Shown piece after piece: positions 1 to 7,458 of a stretch of DNA of 13,274 bases. Both the position numbers and the translations under genes were made by a program. Numbering within the stretch: the first letter of the stretch is position 1; each line of letters starts with the position of its first letter. A model generated the notes under the pieces. It did no database searches. It was not told where the DNA came from and saw only the letters and a program-made list of their open reading frames with translations. The stretch is from Streptomyces alboflavus (GTDB lineage Bacteria; Actinomycetota; Actinomycetes; Streptomycetales; Streptomycetaceae): the NCBI RefSeq assembly GCF_000716675.1, contig NZ_JNXT01000111.1, positions 1 to 13,274 of the forward strand, written 5' to 3'.

Positions 1-3000
1 CCGGCCGTCCGGGGGTGGGGGACGTGGCGGTGGTGGCCCGTGAGGACCGGCCGGGTGCCCGGCGCCTGGTCGCCTACCTCGTCGGCCCCGCCTGCCAGGA
101 TCTGTCCGGCGTGCGGGAGTACGCCGTCCGGGCGCTGCCGGACTACCTCGTCCCGTCCGTGTTCGTGCCCGTGGCGGCGCTCCCGCTCAGCGCCAACGGC
201 AAGGTGGACCGGGCGGCGCTCCCGGCCCCGGACACCCAGGCGGAGCCCGGCCCCCGGACCGGGCTCCCGGCCGGGCCCCGTACGGAGGCCGAACGCCGCG
301 TCGTGGAGGTCTTCGCGGACGTTCTGGGTATCGATCTGCCCGGCATGGAGGACGACTTCTTCCGCCTCGGCGGCGACTCGATCCTCAGTATCCGCCTGGC
401 TTCCCGTCTCGCCGAGGAGTTCGGGACCGACGTGTCGCCGCGCGAGGTGTTCGCCCACCCGACCCCGGCCGCGCTCGCCGCGCTCCTCGGCGGCCACCGG
501 GCACTCGGCGGGGCGCGCCCGGGCGTTGTCCCGGTGCCGCGCGGCGCGACGGCGCCGATGTCGTACGCGCAGCAGCGCATGTGGTTCCTGGAGGAGTTCG
601 CGCCCGGCGGCGCCGAGTACGTCACCGCCCTGGCGCTGCGCCTGCACGGACACCTCGACGTCCGCGCCCTTGGCGCGGCCCTGCGCGCCCTGGTGGCCCG
701 GCACGAGTCGCTGCGCACCACCTTCGATGCGGTGGACGGCCACGGCGTGCAGGTCGTGCACCCGCCGGGCGGGGTGGCGCTGCCGCTTGAGGACCTGGCG
801 GGGCTGCCCGGGCGGGAGCGCGCCGCCCGTCTGGAGGACCTGCTGGCGGCCGAGCGGGCCCGCCCGTTCGACCTGCGGCGCGGCCCGCTGCTGCGCGCCG
901 GTCTCGTGCGGCTCGCGGACGACGAGCACGTCCTGACCCTGACCCTGCACCACATCGTCACCGACGGCTGGTCCACGGCCGTCCTCACCGGCGACCTCGC
1001 CCACCTCTACCGGGCCGAACTGGACGAGGGCGACGAGGGCGACGGGGGCGACGGGGGCACGGGGGAGCTGCCGCCGCTGCCGGTGCAGTACGCCGACTAC
1101 ACCCACTGGCAGCGCACCGCGCCCGGCACCGAAGCACAGCTGGCGTACTGGAAGGAGCACCTGGCCGGCACCGAACCCCTGGACCTGCCCACGGACCGGC
1201 CACGCCCGGCCGTACGCACCCGCAACGGCGCGAGTGTCCGCCTGGTCGTGGCGTCCGGCACGGCCCGGCGCCTCGCCCAGGTCGGCAGAGAGCGGGGCGC
1301 CACGTTGTTCACGACGCTCGTCGCCGCCGTGCAGGCGTTCCTCGCCAAGCTTTCGGGCGGCCGTGACATCGCCGTCGGCACCGTCACGTCGGGCCGCGAC
1401 CGCGCCGAGATCCACAACCTCATCGGGTTCTTCGTCAACACCCTCATTCTGCGTTCCCGCGTCGACCCCGGCCAGGCCTTCCCGGCCTTCCTCGAGGGTG
1501 TCCGCCAGACGGTCCTGGACGCCTTCGCCCACCAGGACGTGCCCTTCGAGCAGGTCGTCGACGAGGTGCGGCCGCCCCGTGACACCAGCCGCACCCCGCT
1601 GTTCCAGGTCATGGTCGTCCTCCAGAACACCCCGGCCGCCGGCCTGGACCTGCCGGGACTGCGGGTCGAGGACGTCGAGTCGGAGCTCCGGCACGCGGCG
1701 TTCGACCTCACCCTGGAGTTCGCCGAGACGGACTCCGCAGCCCTGCACGGCGTCCTCACCTACAACACCGACCTGTTCGACACCGAAACCGCCCAGCGGA
1801 TGGCCGGCCAGCTCGCCACCCTCCTGACAGCCGTCGCCGATGACCCGCACCGCCCGCTCGGCGCCCTGCCGCTGGCCACGGAGGCGGAACTGAAGTCCCT
1901 GCTCGACCAGGGCCGGGGCACCACCCAAGCCGTCCCGGCGGCGACCCTGCCGGAGCTGTTCGAGCGGCAGGCGGCCCGCACACCCGACGCGGTCGCCCTC
2001 GACGAGGGCGGCCGGCAGTGGACCTACACGGAGGTGGACCGCGCCGCCAACCGCCTCGCCCACCGCCTCATCGGCCAGGGCGTGGGACCCGAGCAGATCG
2101 TCGCCCTCGCCCTGCCGCGCGCCGCCGAGAGCGTGATCGCTCAGCTCGCCGTCACCAAGGCAGGCGCCGCCTTCCTGCCCGTCGACCCCAACTACCCGGA
2201 AAATCGGCGTGAGTTCATGATCCGCGACGCGGGCGCGACCCTCGTCCTGGACGACCCCGCCGACGTGTGGATCCAGGAAGGCCCCGACACCGCGCCCACC
2301 GACGCCGACCGCACCGCCGCCCTGACACCCGCCCACCCGGCCTACGTCATCTACACCTCCGGCTCCACCGGCACACCCAAGGGCGTCATCGTCCCGCACC
2401 ACGGCCTCGCAGGCTTCGCCGCAGCCGCCGCCGCGCAGTACGCCGTCGGCCCCGGCGACCGCGTCCTGCAGTTCGCCTCACCCAGCTTCGACGCCTCCGT
2501 CCTCGAACTGTGCTCCTCCCTCCTCAGCGGAGCCACGCTGGTGACCGGCGAGGAAGGCCCACTCGTCGGCGACCGCCTCGCAGACGCCCTCACCGCGCAG
2601 CGCATCAGCCACACCCTCATCCCGCCCGCGGCCCTGGCCACCGTCCCGCCCCACACCGCCAGCTCCCTGCCGCACCTGCGCACCCTGATCGTCGGAGCCG
2701 AGGCCTGCCCACCCGACCTCGTCGCCCAATGGGCCCCCGGACGCCGGATGATCAACTCCTACGGGCCGACCGAAGCCACCGTCGTCGCCACCTGGACAGG
2801 CCCGCTGACCCCCCAAGCCGCCGCCCCGCCCATCGGCGGCCCGGCCGGCGCCACCCGCCTCTACGTCCTGGACCAGGCCCTGCGCCCCGTCCCGCCCGGA
2901 GCGACCGGAGAACTGTACGTGGCAGGCCCCGGCCTCGCCCGCGGCTACCTGAACCAGCCGGCCCTGACCGCCCAGCGGTTCCTCGCCGACCCCTACGGCA

Positions 3001-5105
3001 CGCCGGGCGAGCGGATGTACCGCACCGGCGACCTGGCCGTGTGGGCCGCCGACGGCCAACTGCGATTCGCAGGACGCGCCGACGACCAGGTCAAACTGCG
3101 CGGCTTCCGCATCGAGCCCGGCGAGATCGAAAGCGCACTGCGCGCTGCCCCACAGGTACGCGACGCAGCAGTCGTCATCCGCACACCACCCCACCGCCAC
3201 GACCCCGCAGACCAGGCGGACCAGGACGCCTCCGCCCCCCCGGAAGGCACCGCCGGACACGACCGCCTCATCGCCTACGTCGTCCCCACCACCCCAGACC
3301 CCGAAAACCTGCCGATCGGTGAACTGCGCGACCACCTCGCCGGACTGCTCCCACCACACATGATCCCGTCCGTGTTCATGCCCCTGGAACGCCTGCCGCT
3401 CACCCCGAACGGCAAGACCGACCGCCGCGCCCTGCCCGAACCCGCACCCGCCCACACCGGCACCGCCCCGCACACCCCGCCACGCACCGACACCGAACGC
3501 CACGTCGCGCGGATCTGGGGCGACGTCCTGGGCGTCGACGGCATCGGCGCACACGACAACTTCTTCCACCTCGGCGGCGACTCGATCCTGAGCATGCAGG
3601 TGGTGTCGCGGCTGCGCCGCGAGGGCCTGCACCTGGCCACCCGCGACCTGTTCACCCACCAGACCGTCGCCGAGCTCGCCACCGTCGTCACCACCGCACC
3701 CCAGCACACCGGGAACGGCCCCGTCACCGGCGACGTGCCCCTCACCCCCATCCAGGAGTGGTTCCTGACCACCCCGCGCGCCGACCACCACCACTTCAAC
3801 CAGTCGGCGCTCCTGGAACTGCACGCGGCACCCGACCCGACAGCGCTGTGCGCGGCCCTGGCCGCCCTGCTCGAACACCACGACGCCCTGCGCATGCGCT
3901 TCACCCGAGACGCCGACGGATGGCACCAGTTCAACCAACCCCCGCCCGACGCCGACGACGCCGAGCGCCTCCTGGACCGGCACGACCTCACGGGCCTGCC
4001 GGCAAAAGAGGCCGACGCGGCCATGGAGAAGGCCGCCGACGACCTGCACACCGGCTTCGACCTCGGCCACGGACCACTGCTGCGAGCGGCCCTGTTCACC
4101 GGCGACGCCGACCGCCCCGCCCACCTCCTCCTGGTCGCCCACCACCTGGTCGTCGACGCCGTGTCCTGGCGGATCCTCTCCGACGACCTGGAAGCCGCCT
4201 ACCACCAGGCCGTCCAAGGACAGCCGATCACGCTGGGAGAGCGCACCACCTCCTTCAGGGACTGGTCCAGGCGCCTCGCCGCCCACGTCGCCGAGGGCGG
4301 CCTCGACCACGAACTGCCCTACTGGCAGGAAGCAGTGACAGCCCAGCCGCCACCCCCCGCCGACCGGCCGCAACCCGACACAGGCCAGACCCGCACCCTC
4401 TCCGTCGAGCTCGGCGAGGACGACACCACGGCCCTGCTGCGCTCCGCGCCCACCGCGTACCGCACCCGCGTCAACGACGTCCTGCTGGCCGCACTCGCCC
4501 TGGCCCTCACCCGCTGGACCGGCGGCGACCGGGTCCGCCTCGACCTGGAAGGACACGGCCGCGAGGACCTGTTCGACGACATCGACCTGTCCCGCACAGT
4601 CGGCTGGTTCACCACCGTCCACCCCGTCGCCCTGACCGTGCCCGAACCGGACGACCTCGGCCCGGCCCGCGACTGGCGCGGCCTGGTGAAGTCCGTACGC
4701 CGCCAACTGCGCGCCGTCCCCGGCAACGGACTCGGCTTCGGCGCACTGCGCACGTTCGGCCCGCCCGAGGTCCGTCAACGCCTGGGCTCGGCGGCGCACG
4801 GACAGGTGGTGTTCAACTACCTCGGCCAGTGGGACGCCCGCCCGACCACGTCCCAGGCAGGGCTCGTGCGCACCGAGCACGGCTCGTTCGGCCAGGACCA
4901 CGACCCCCAAGACAGCGGATCACACCCCCTGGAAGTGGTGGGCGCGGTACAGAACGGCCGCCTCGCCTTCACCTGGCACCACCGCCCCGCCCTGCACGAC
5001 ACCGAGACCGTACGCCGCGTGGCCGACGACTTCGCCACCGCCCTGCGGCACATCGCCGCGCACGCCCGGGGCAGCGCAGCCTCCCCCGCACGGGAGCGCC
5101 GATGA
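1..5105 (+). CDS. Nonribosomal peptide synthetase, 5'-partial: (A)-PCP-C-A-PCP-E
   Basis: Multimodular NRPS open at the left edge; the frame (codons from base 3) continues upstream, so the GTG at 15 is internal. Residues here count from 15. Order: end of an A domain (A10 NGKVDR, ~61-66); PCP1 (GGDSIL, phosphopantetheine Ser122); LCL-type C domain (C1 SYAQQRMWF from 183, C3 HHIVTDGW with His313, C5 IGFFVNT from 470); complete A domain (A3 [11 protein letters not shown] from 780, A4 FDAS, A5 NSYGPTE from 914, A7 YRTGDL, A10 Lys1134); PCP2 (Ser1190); epimerisation domain ([10 protein letters not shown], His1377; EGHGRE, Glu1512; FNYLG ~1600). Catalytic residues are intact, so the last module should give a D-residue. 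By hand alignment to GrsA the specificity code is D-A-L-L-I-G-S-V-V-K, suggesting a neutral hydrophobic substrate (inference, low confidence). There is no thioesterase: a terminal E implies transfer in trans to another NRPS. The MbtH gene lies downstream in the same direction. Confidence 0.97.
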   Translation, partial: GRPGVGDVAVVAREDRPGARRLVAYLVGPACQDLSGVREYAVRALPDYLVPSVFVPVAALPLSANGKVDRAALPAPDTQAEPGPRTGLPAGPRTEAERRVVEVFADVLGIDLPGMEDDFFRLGGDSILSIRLASRLAEEFGTDVSPREVFAHPTPAALAALLGGHRALGGARPGVVPVPRGATAPMSYAQQRMWFLEEFAPGGAEYVTALALRLHGHLDVRALGAALRALVARHESLRTTFDAVDGHGVQVVHPPGGVALPLEDLAGLPGRERAARLEDLLAAERARPFDLRRGPLLRAGLVRLADDEHVLTLTLHHIVTDGWSTAVLTGDLAHLYRAELDEGDEGDGGDGGTGELPPLPVQYADYTHWQRTAPGTEAQLAYWKEHLAGTEPLDLPTDRPRPAVRTRNGASVRLVVASGTARRLAQVGRERGATLFTTLVAAVQAFLAKLSGGRDIAVGTVTSGRDRAEIHNLIGFFVNTLILRSRVDPGQAFPAFLEGVRQTVLDAFAHQDVPFEQVVDEVRPPRDTSRTPLFQVMVVLQNTPAAGLDLPGLRVEDVESELRHAAFDLTLEFAETDSAALHGVLTYNTDLFDTETAQRMAGQLATLLTAVADDPHRPLGALPLATEAELKSLLDQGRGTTQAVPAATLPELFERQAARTPDAVALDEGGRQWTYTEVDRAANRLAHRLIGQGVGPEQIVALALPRAAESVIAQLAVTKAGAAFLPVDPNYPENRREFMIRDAGATLVLDDPADVWIQEGPDTAPTDADRTAALTPAHPAYVIYTSGSTGTPKGVIVPHHGLAGFAAAAAAQYAVGPGDRVLQFASPSFDASVLELCSSLLSGATLVTGEEGPLVGDRLADALTAQRISHTLIPPAALATVPPHTASSLPHLRTLIVGAEACPPDLVAQWAPGRRMINSYGPTEATVVATWTGPLTPQAAAPPIGGPAGATRLYVLDQALRPVPPGATGELYVAGPGLARGYLNQPALTAQRFLADPYGTPGERMYRTGDLAVWAADGQLRFAGRADDQVKLRGFRIEPGEIESALRAAPQVRDAAVVIRTPPHRHDPADQADQDASAPPEGTAGHDRLIAYVVPTTPDPENLPIGELRDHLAGLLPPHMIPSVFMPLERLPLTPNGKTDRRALPEPAPAHTGTAPHTPPRTDTERHVARIWGDVLGVDGIGAHDNFFHLGGDSILSMQVVSRLRREGLHLATRDLFTHQTVAELATVVTTAPQHTGNGPVTGDVPLTPIQEWFLTTPRADHHHFNQSALLELHAAPDPTALCAALAALLEHHDALRMRFTRDADGWHQFNQPPPDADDAERLLDRHDLTGLPAKEADAAMEKAADDLHTGFDLGHGPLLRAALFTGDADRPAHLLLVAHHLVVDAVSWRILSDDLEAAYHQAVQGQPITLGERTTSFRDWSRRLAAHVAEGGLDHELPYWQEAVTAQPPPPADRPQPDTGQTRTLSVELGEDDTTALLRSAPTAYRTRVNDVLLAALALALTRWTGGDRVRLDLEGHGREDLFDDIDLSRTVGWFTTVHPVALTVPEPDDLGPARDWRGLVKSVRRQLRAVPGNGLGFGALRTFGPPEVRQRLGSAAHGQVVFNYLGQWDARPTTSQAGLVRTEHGSFGQDHDPQDSGSHPLEVVGAVQNGRLAFTWHHRPALHDTETVRRVADDFATALRHIAAHARGSAASPARERR
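1023..1058 (+). repeat. Four tandem 9-bp units inside the NRPS C domain
   Basis: Two copies of GACGAGGGC are followed by two of GACGGGGGC. They encode an acidic-glycine loop ([12 protein letters not shown], about residues 337-348) between the C3 and C4 motifs of the condensation domain. The unit length keeps frame, so copy-number change would only lengthen a surface loop. Confidence 0.85.
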
Positions 5106-5236
5106 GCCCGCGCCGCCCCGGCACCCGCGGACCACCGGCCCGCAGCCCCCACCCCCTGAACCCGTTCCGCGGCCCCCACCACGCACGCCGCGCCCCCACC
5201 GCAGGACCGCGACCGCCGCGCCCCCACCGACCGTAG
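5102..5236 (+). CDS. Possible 44-residue Pro/Arg-rich peptide overlapping the NRPS stop
   Basis: An ATG overlaps the NRPS TGA in the classic ATGA arrangement used for translational coupling. It opens a 44-codon frame ending in TAG. The product is almost entirely Pro, Arg, Gly, Ala and His, with no domain I recognise. Its 3' half lies in a tandem 28/32-bp duplication, which argues for low-complexity spacer rather than a constrained protein. Its start would be served by ribosomes terminating on the NRPS; I see no strong independent Shine-Dalgarno. Probably a chance frame in GC-rich spacer, but the exact stop-start overlap deserves a record. Confidence 0.2.
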   Translation: MSPRRPGTRGPPARSPHPLNPFRGPHHARRAPTAGPRPPRPHRP

Positions 5237-5246
5237 GACCGCGACC
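5187..5246 (+). repeat. Tandem duplication, 28-bp and 32-bp units
   Basis: Unit 1 (5187-5214) and unit 2 (5215-5246) are adjacent. Both start GCCGCGCCCCCACC and end AGGACCGCGACC. Unit 2 carries four extra bases in the middle, otherwise there is a single mismatch. A decayed partial third unit (ACCCCACCGACC) follows at 5247-5258. It fills most of the NRPS-mbtH spacer and looks like replication slippage. Confidence 0.85.
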
Positions 5247-5272
5247 ACCCCACCGACCACGGAGACCCTGAC

Positions 5273-5476
5273 ATGGACGAGAACACCCGCTACCAGGTAC
5301 TGCGCAACGACGAGGACCAGTACTCACTCTGGCCGGTCGACGTCGACGTACCCGCCGGCTGGCAACCCGCAGGAAAGGAAGGCTCGGAGGCCGAGTGCTC
5401 CGCCTACGTGGACGAGGTCTGGACCGACATGCGCCCGCGCAGCCTGCGCGAACGGATGGAGAACACAGGCTCCTGA
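5273..5476 (+). CDS. MbtH-like protein
   Basis: A 67-residue MbtH-family protein, the normal family length. MbtH proteins bind A domains of NRPSs as small chaperones or activators, often being needed for solubility and aminoacyl-adenylate formation. The family signature is clear: NDEDQYSLWP at residues 12-21, VPAGW at 26-30 and VWTDMRPRSLR at 49-59, with the three conserved tryptophans (20, 30, 50). A GGAG (5261-5264) lies 8 nt before the ATG. It sits 167 bp after the NRPS stop and 42 bp before the GNAT start, all on the + strand, so it is probably in the same operon and serves the adjacent NRPS A domains (inference from location). No fusion or truncation is seen. Confidence 0.97.
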   Translation: MDENTRYQVLRNDEDQYSLWPVDVDVPAGWQPAGKEGSEAECSAYVDEVWTDMRPRSLRERMENTGS

Positions 5477-5518
5477 CGCCGTCACCCTGTTCCCACGCTC
5501 TGTACGAGGAGTTCGCCG

Positions 5519-6025
5519 ATGACGCCGACACTGCACAGCGAACGGCTGGAGTTCAGGCCCTACCGGTCACAGGACGAGGAAGCCTTCGTCACCCTCCTGC
5601 GCGACCAGGAGGTACGCCGCTGGATGGGCCAGGACGAGGTGCCCGAGGACGACCTGCGCAAGGCGTTCCGCATGATCCTCACCGACATCTACCCCAAAGG
5701 CCTCTTCGACGTATGGGGCCTGTGGCACGAGGAGAGGTACATCGGGCACGCGGAGGCCAAGAAGACCGGCAACGTCGACGGCCACGAACTCATCACCGCC
5801 CTGGCCCCCGCCTACTGGGGCAAAGGCCTGGGCAGCGAGGTCATCCGCGCCCTGCTGCGGCACGCCCGCGACCACCTCGGCCTCAAAGAGGTCTACGGCA
5901 TGGTGGGCGCCGAGAACACCGCCAGCCTGACGATGGCCGAACGCCTGGGCTTCCACCACGTACGGGACGTGATCGGCGACGACGGATCGGTGACGAAGAT
6001 GCTCATGATCTCCACAGCCACCTGA
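5519..6025 (+). CDS. GNAT-family N-acetyltransferase (RimJ/RimL type)
   Basis: A 168-residue GNAT acetyltransferase, which moves an acetyl group from acetyl-CoA to an amine. The opening (LHSERLEFRPYRSQDEEAF, from residue 5) is typical of RimJ/RimL-like members. The acetyl-CoA pyrophosphate loop is APAYWGKGLGSE at 96-107 (Q/R-x-x-G-x-G/A class), and the C-terminal motif ENTASLTMAERLGF at 132-145 is also standard. GAGGAG (5506-5511) lies 7 nt before the ATG. It follows mbtH by 42 bp, so co-transcription with the NRPS is likely. Possible roles are peptide tailoring, self-protection by acetylation, or an unrelated passenger; the sequence does not decide the substrate. Confidence 0.93.
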   Translation: MTPTLHSERLEFRPYRSQDEEAFVTLLRDQEVRRWMGQDEVPEDDLRKAFRMILTDIYPKGLFDVWGLWHEERYIGHAEAKKTGNVDGHELITALAPAYWGKGLGSEVIRALLRHARDHLGLKEVYGMVGAENTASLTMAERLGFHHVRDVIGDDGSVTKMLMISTAT

Positions 6026-6047
6026 CGACCCTCCTCACAGGGCGCTC

Positions 6048-6097
6048 GGGCCGCACGCGTTCGCCGGCGTGTCGGCGTCCAAGGACGCGTGCGGCCC
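6048..6097 (+). terminator. Strong inverted repeat downstream of the GNAT gene
   Basis: GGGCCGCACGCGT (6048-6060) and ACGCGTGCGGCCC (6085-6097) are a perfect 13-bp inverted repeat with a 24-nt loop, starting 22 bp after the GNAT stop. No U-tract follows, which is common for Streptomyces terminators. It is the likely end of the NRPS-mbtH-GNAT transcript. An operator role for the next gene, whose ATG is 18 bp beyond, is also possible. Confidence 0.6.
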
Positions 6098-6115
6098 GTG
6101 GGGTTGAATGCGGGT

Positions 6116-6313
6116 ATGGCAAACGCTCTGTGGGACCGGCTCCCGGCCGAGGCGCAGTCGGAGGTGGACAGCCTCGTTGTGGCCGGACGGAACGTACAGG
6201 CCATTGCTGTGATACGCGAGTGTGCCGGTCTGCCGAGACCGAGTCTGCATGAGTGTGTCGATGTAGTGGATCAGCGATTCAGCGTGCTGCGGCAGGGCCC
6301 GGCACACACGTGA
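6116..6313 (+). CDS. Small hypothetical protein resembling the ribosomal L7/L12 C-terminal fold
   Basis: A 65-residue protein from the ATG at 6116. A GTG at 6089 in the same frame would lie inside the upstream hairpin and is less likely. The stretch GRNVQAIAVIRECAGLP (24-40) followed by L-H-E-C-V-D-V-V recalls the G-x-x-x-x-A-I-x-x-(I/V)-R-x-x-x-G-L-x-L-x-E-A-x-x-x-V pattern of the L7/L12 C-terminal domain and of small actinobacterial proteins sharing it. Function is unknown. No strong Shine-Dalgarno is seen; a G-run at 6100-6103 is the best candidate. It is convergent with the secreted-protein gene that ends at 6435. Confidence 0.65.
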   Translation: MANALWDRLPAEAQSEVDSLVVAGRNVQAIAVIRECAGLPRPSLHECVDVVDQRFSVLRQGPAHT

Positions 6314-6314
6314 A

Positions 6315-6332
6315 GCCGCCGTGCGAGGCGGC
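6315..6332. terminator. Short hairpin between convergent genes
   Basis: GCCGCC (6315-6320) and GGCGGC (6327-6332) form a 6-bp perfect stem with a 6-nt loop, starting 1 bp after the stop at 6313. Placement between convergent genes suits a terminator, but the stem is short. Confidence 0.35.
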
Positions 6333-6434
6333 CCTGCGCCACACCTGTCCGGTGCCGCGTCGCGGGAGAGCCGTCAGCTCGCAAGGCCGACCGCCACCGT
6401 CGCCCACGGAAGCCGGAGCATTCCGGCCAGACCC

Positions 6435-6839
6435 TTACGCGCGCCACTTGTGGCGGTCACAGAAGCGGTCGTCACCGGAGCCTGAACCGTCATGATCGAG
6501 ACAGATACGGAAGGTGTACTTGGTGCCGTCGGCGAGGTTGTACCGCCCGCCGTCGTCGGCACTGCGCTCGTTGCAGTTACCGTCCCCACGAGCCCTGATC
6601 TTGTAACGGATGCTGCCATTGGGGTTGATGACGTAGCCGATCGCGCTCCAGCCGTCGGCTTGCTCGTCACAGACCTTCGTCTTGTCACCGTCGCTGTTGA
6701 AGGACAGCTTCCCGCCCGGGTCACCGTCATCGGTCCACAAGTCGCCGCCGTCGGCATGAGCCCCCGTGGCTGTCACCACGGCAACGACGACCGCCGCCGC
6801 CATGACACCAGCGGCCCTGAGCACGCCCTTGATACGCAT
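6435..6839 (-). CDS. Small secreted protein with four cysteines, function unknown
   Basis: 134 residues from the ATG at 6837-6839. A longer frame extends upstream, but this ATG has AGGAG (6844-6848) just before it and begins a textbook signal peptide: MRIKG, a hydrophobic core of Ala/Val (residues 8-24), and an AHA-D cleavage site near residue 29/30. The mature part (~105 aa) is acidic and rich in Gly, Asp and Asn, with cysteines at 57, 89, 113 and 127 that could form two disulfides. It is exported by inference. I do not recognise a catalytic motif. The 4-nt Shine-Dalgarno spacing is slightly short. It is probably monocistronic, convergent with the small + strand gene to its left. Confidence 0.8.
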   Translation of the reverse strand: MRIKGVLRAAGVMAAAVVVAVVTATGAHADGGDLWTDDGDPGGKLSFNSDGDKTKVCDEQADGWSAIGYVINPNGSIRYKIRARGDGNCNERSADDGGRYNLADGTKYTFRICLDHDGSGSGDDRFCDRHKWRA

Positions 6840-7400
6840 CAATCTCCTGCCCTTCCCAGTCGATGACCCAGCGTTGGCGGGCACCGCGATCCACCGACCG
6901 CACCTGCCCCCGCCCTTCCCCTCTTGACGGAACAGACTGACAAAAAGTGACAGGCCGCAGCTCCCGCAGAGGGCAGAGCCTCCCGCAACGCGCCCGTGCC
7001 GGTGCGCCGGCCGGTGCCCGGAACGTTGAAGGAGGCCTTGACGCACTGGGCGTCCAGGACGCAGACGCTCGGTACGGCTTGCGGCCTTCGGTCTCCCGGA
7101 GGGCACTCGGTTCGACGTTGCGGCCTTTCGACCTCCCGGACCAGGCGCCGCGGGAGACCGTTGAACTGGCCGAAGCCCTCGTCACGGCGGGCGGCGAGCC
7201 GGGATGACCGCAAACGTCCGGTCATACCGCCTGGAGAGCCGTCACCAGGCGGGGAACAGCCGCTGCGGGCCTTGCACAGCTGACGGCCTGCGGCCTCCGG
7301 CCTGTTGTGTGCTCTGGGCGCGGCCGTCGTGGCCCGGCGCAGTGGTGTGCGGCCCAGGTGTGGTGCGTAGGCAGGGTGTGGTGGTACGCGGCCGGGCTTG
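6840..7400. other. Intergenic region with no intact gene
   Basis: It holds the upstream region of the secreted-protein gene and the transposase relic. A near-direct repeat (GCGGCCTTCGGTCTCCCGGA near 7080-7099 and a close copy near 7122-7141) lies beside the relic. Open frames here on both strands show no family motifs beyond the relic. Confidence 0.5.
7019..7110 (-). pseudogene. Degraded IS transposase fragment (DDE, IS4/IS5-like)
   Basis: On the minus strand 7019-7063 reads CVLDAQCVKASFNVP, matching the segment around the first catalytic Asp in DDE transposases of IS4/IS5-like elements (commonly VLDSQSVK..NVP in actinobacteria, from memory). Just upstream, in the neighbouring minus frame, LRETEGRKP (ending at 7075) matches what normally precedes that segment, so a frameshift near 7074 separates the two pieces. 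No recognisable continuation follows NVP, and no intact terminal inverted repeats were found. It is a relic, not an active element. Confidence 0.5.
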
Positions 7401-7447
7401 GTGAGTGCCGCCATCCAGACCCCCCTTTCTGGATAGCGGGCACTCAC
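7401..7447 (-). terminator. Strong hairpin terminator of the serine hydrolase gene
   Basis: GTGAGTGCCGCCATCCAGA (7401-7419) pairs with TCTGGATAGCGGGCACTCAC (7428-7447) around an 8-nt C/T loop, giving a ~19-bp stem with one bulge and one mismatch. It starts 11 bp after the hydrolase stop on the minus strand. No U-tract follows. Confidence 0.75.
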
Positions 7448-7458
7448 AGCCCTCGGTG

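Noticed and set aside
2478..4910. 810-codon open frame on the minus strand, antisense to the NRPS
   Set aside because: It mirrors a certain NRPS coding region. GC-rich codons leave few stops on the opposite strand, and the translation shows no domain.
3758..5236. Long + strand frame in a second phase over the NRPS 3' half
   Set aside because: Arg/Pro-rich out-of-frame translation of the NRPS. Only its last 44 codons fall outside the NRPS and are listed separately with low confidence.
6492..6866. + strand frame antisense to the secreted protein
   Set aside because: The minus frame has a signal peptide, a Shine-Dalgarno and paired cysteines; the + frame has none of these.
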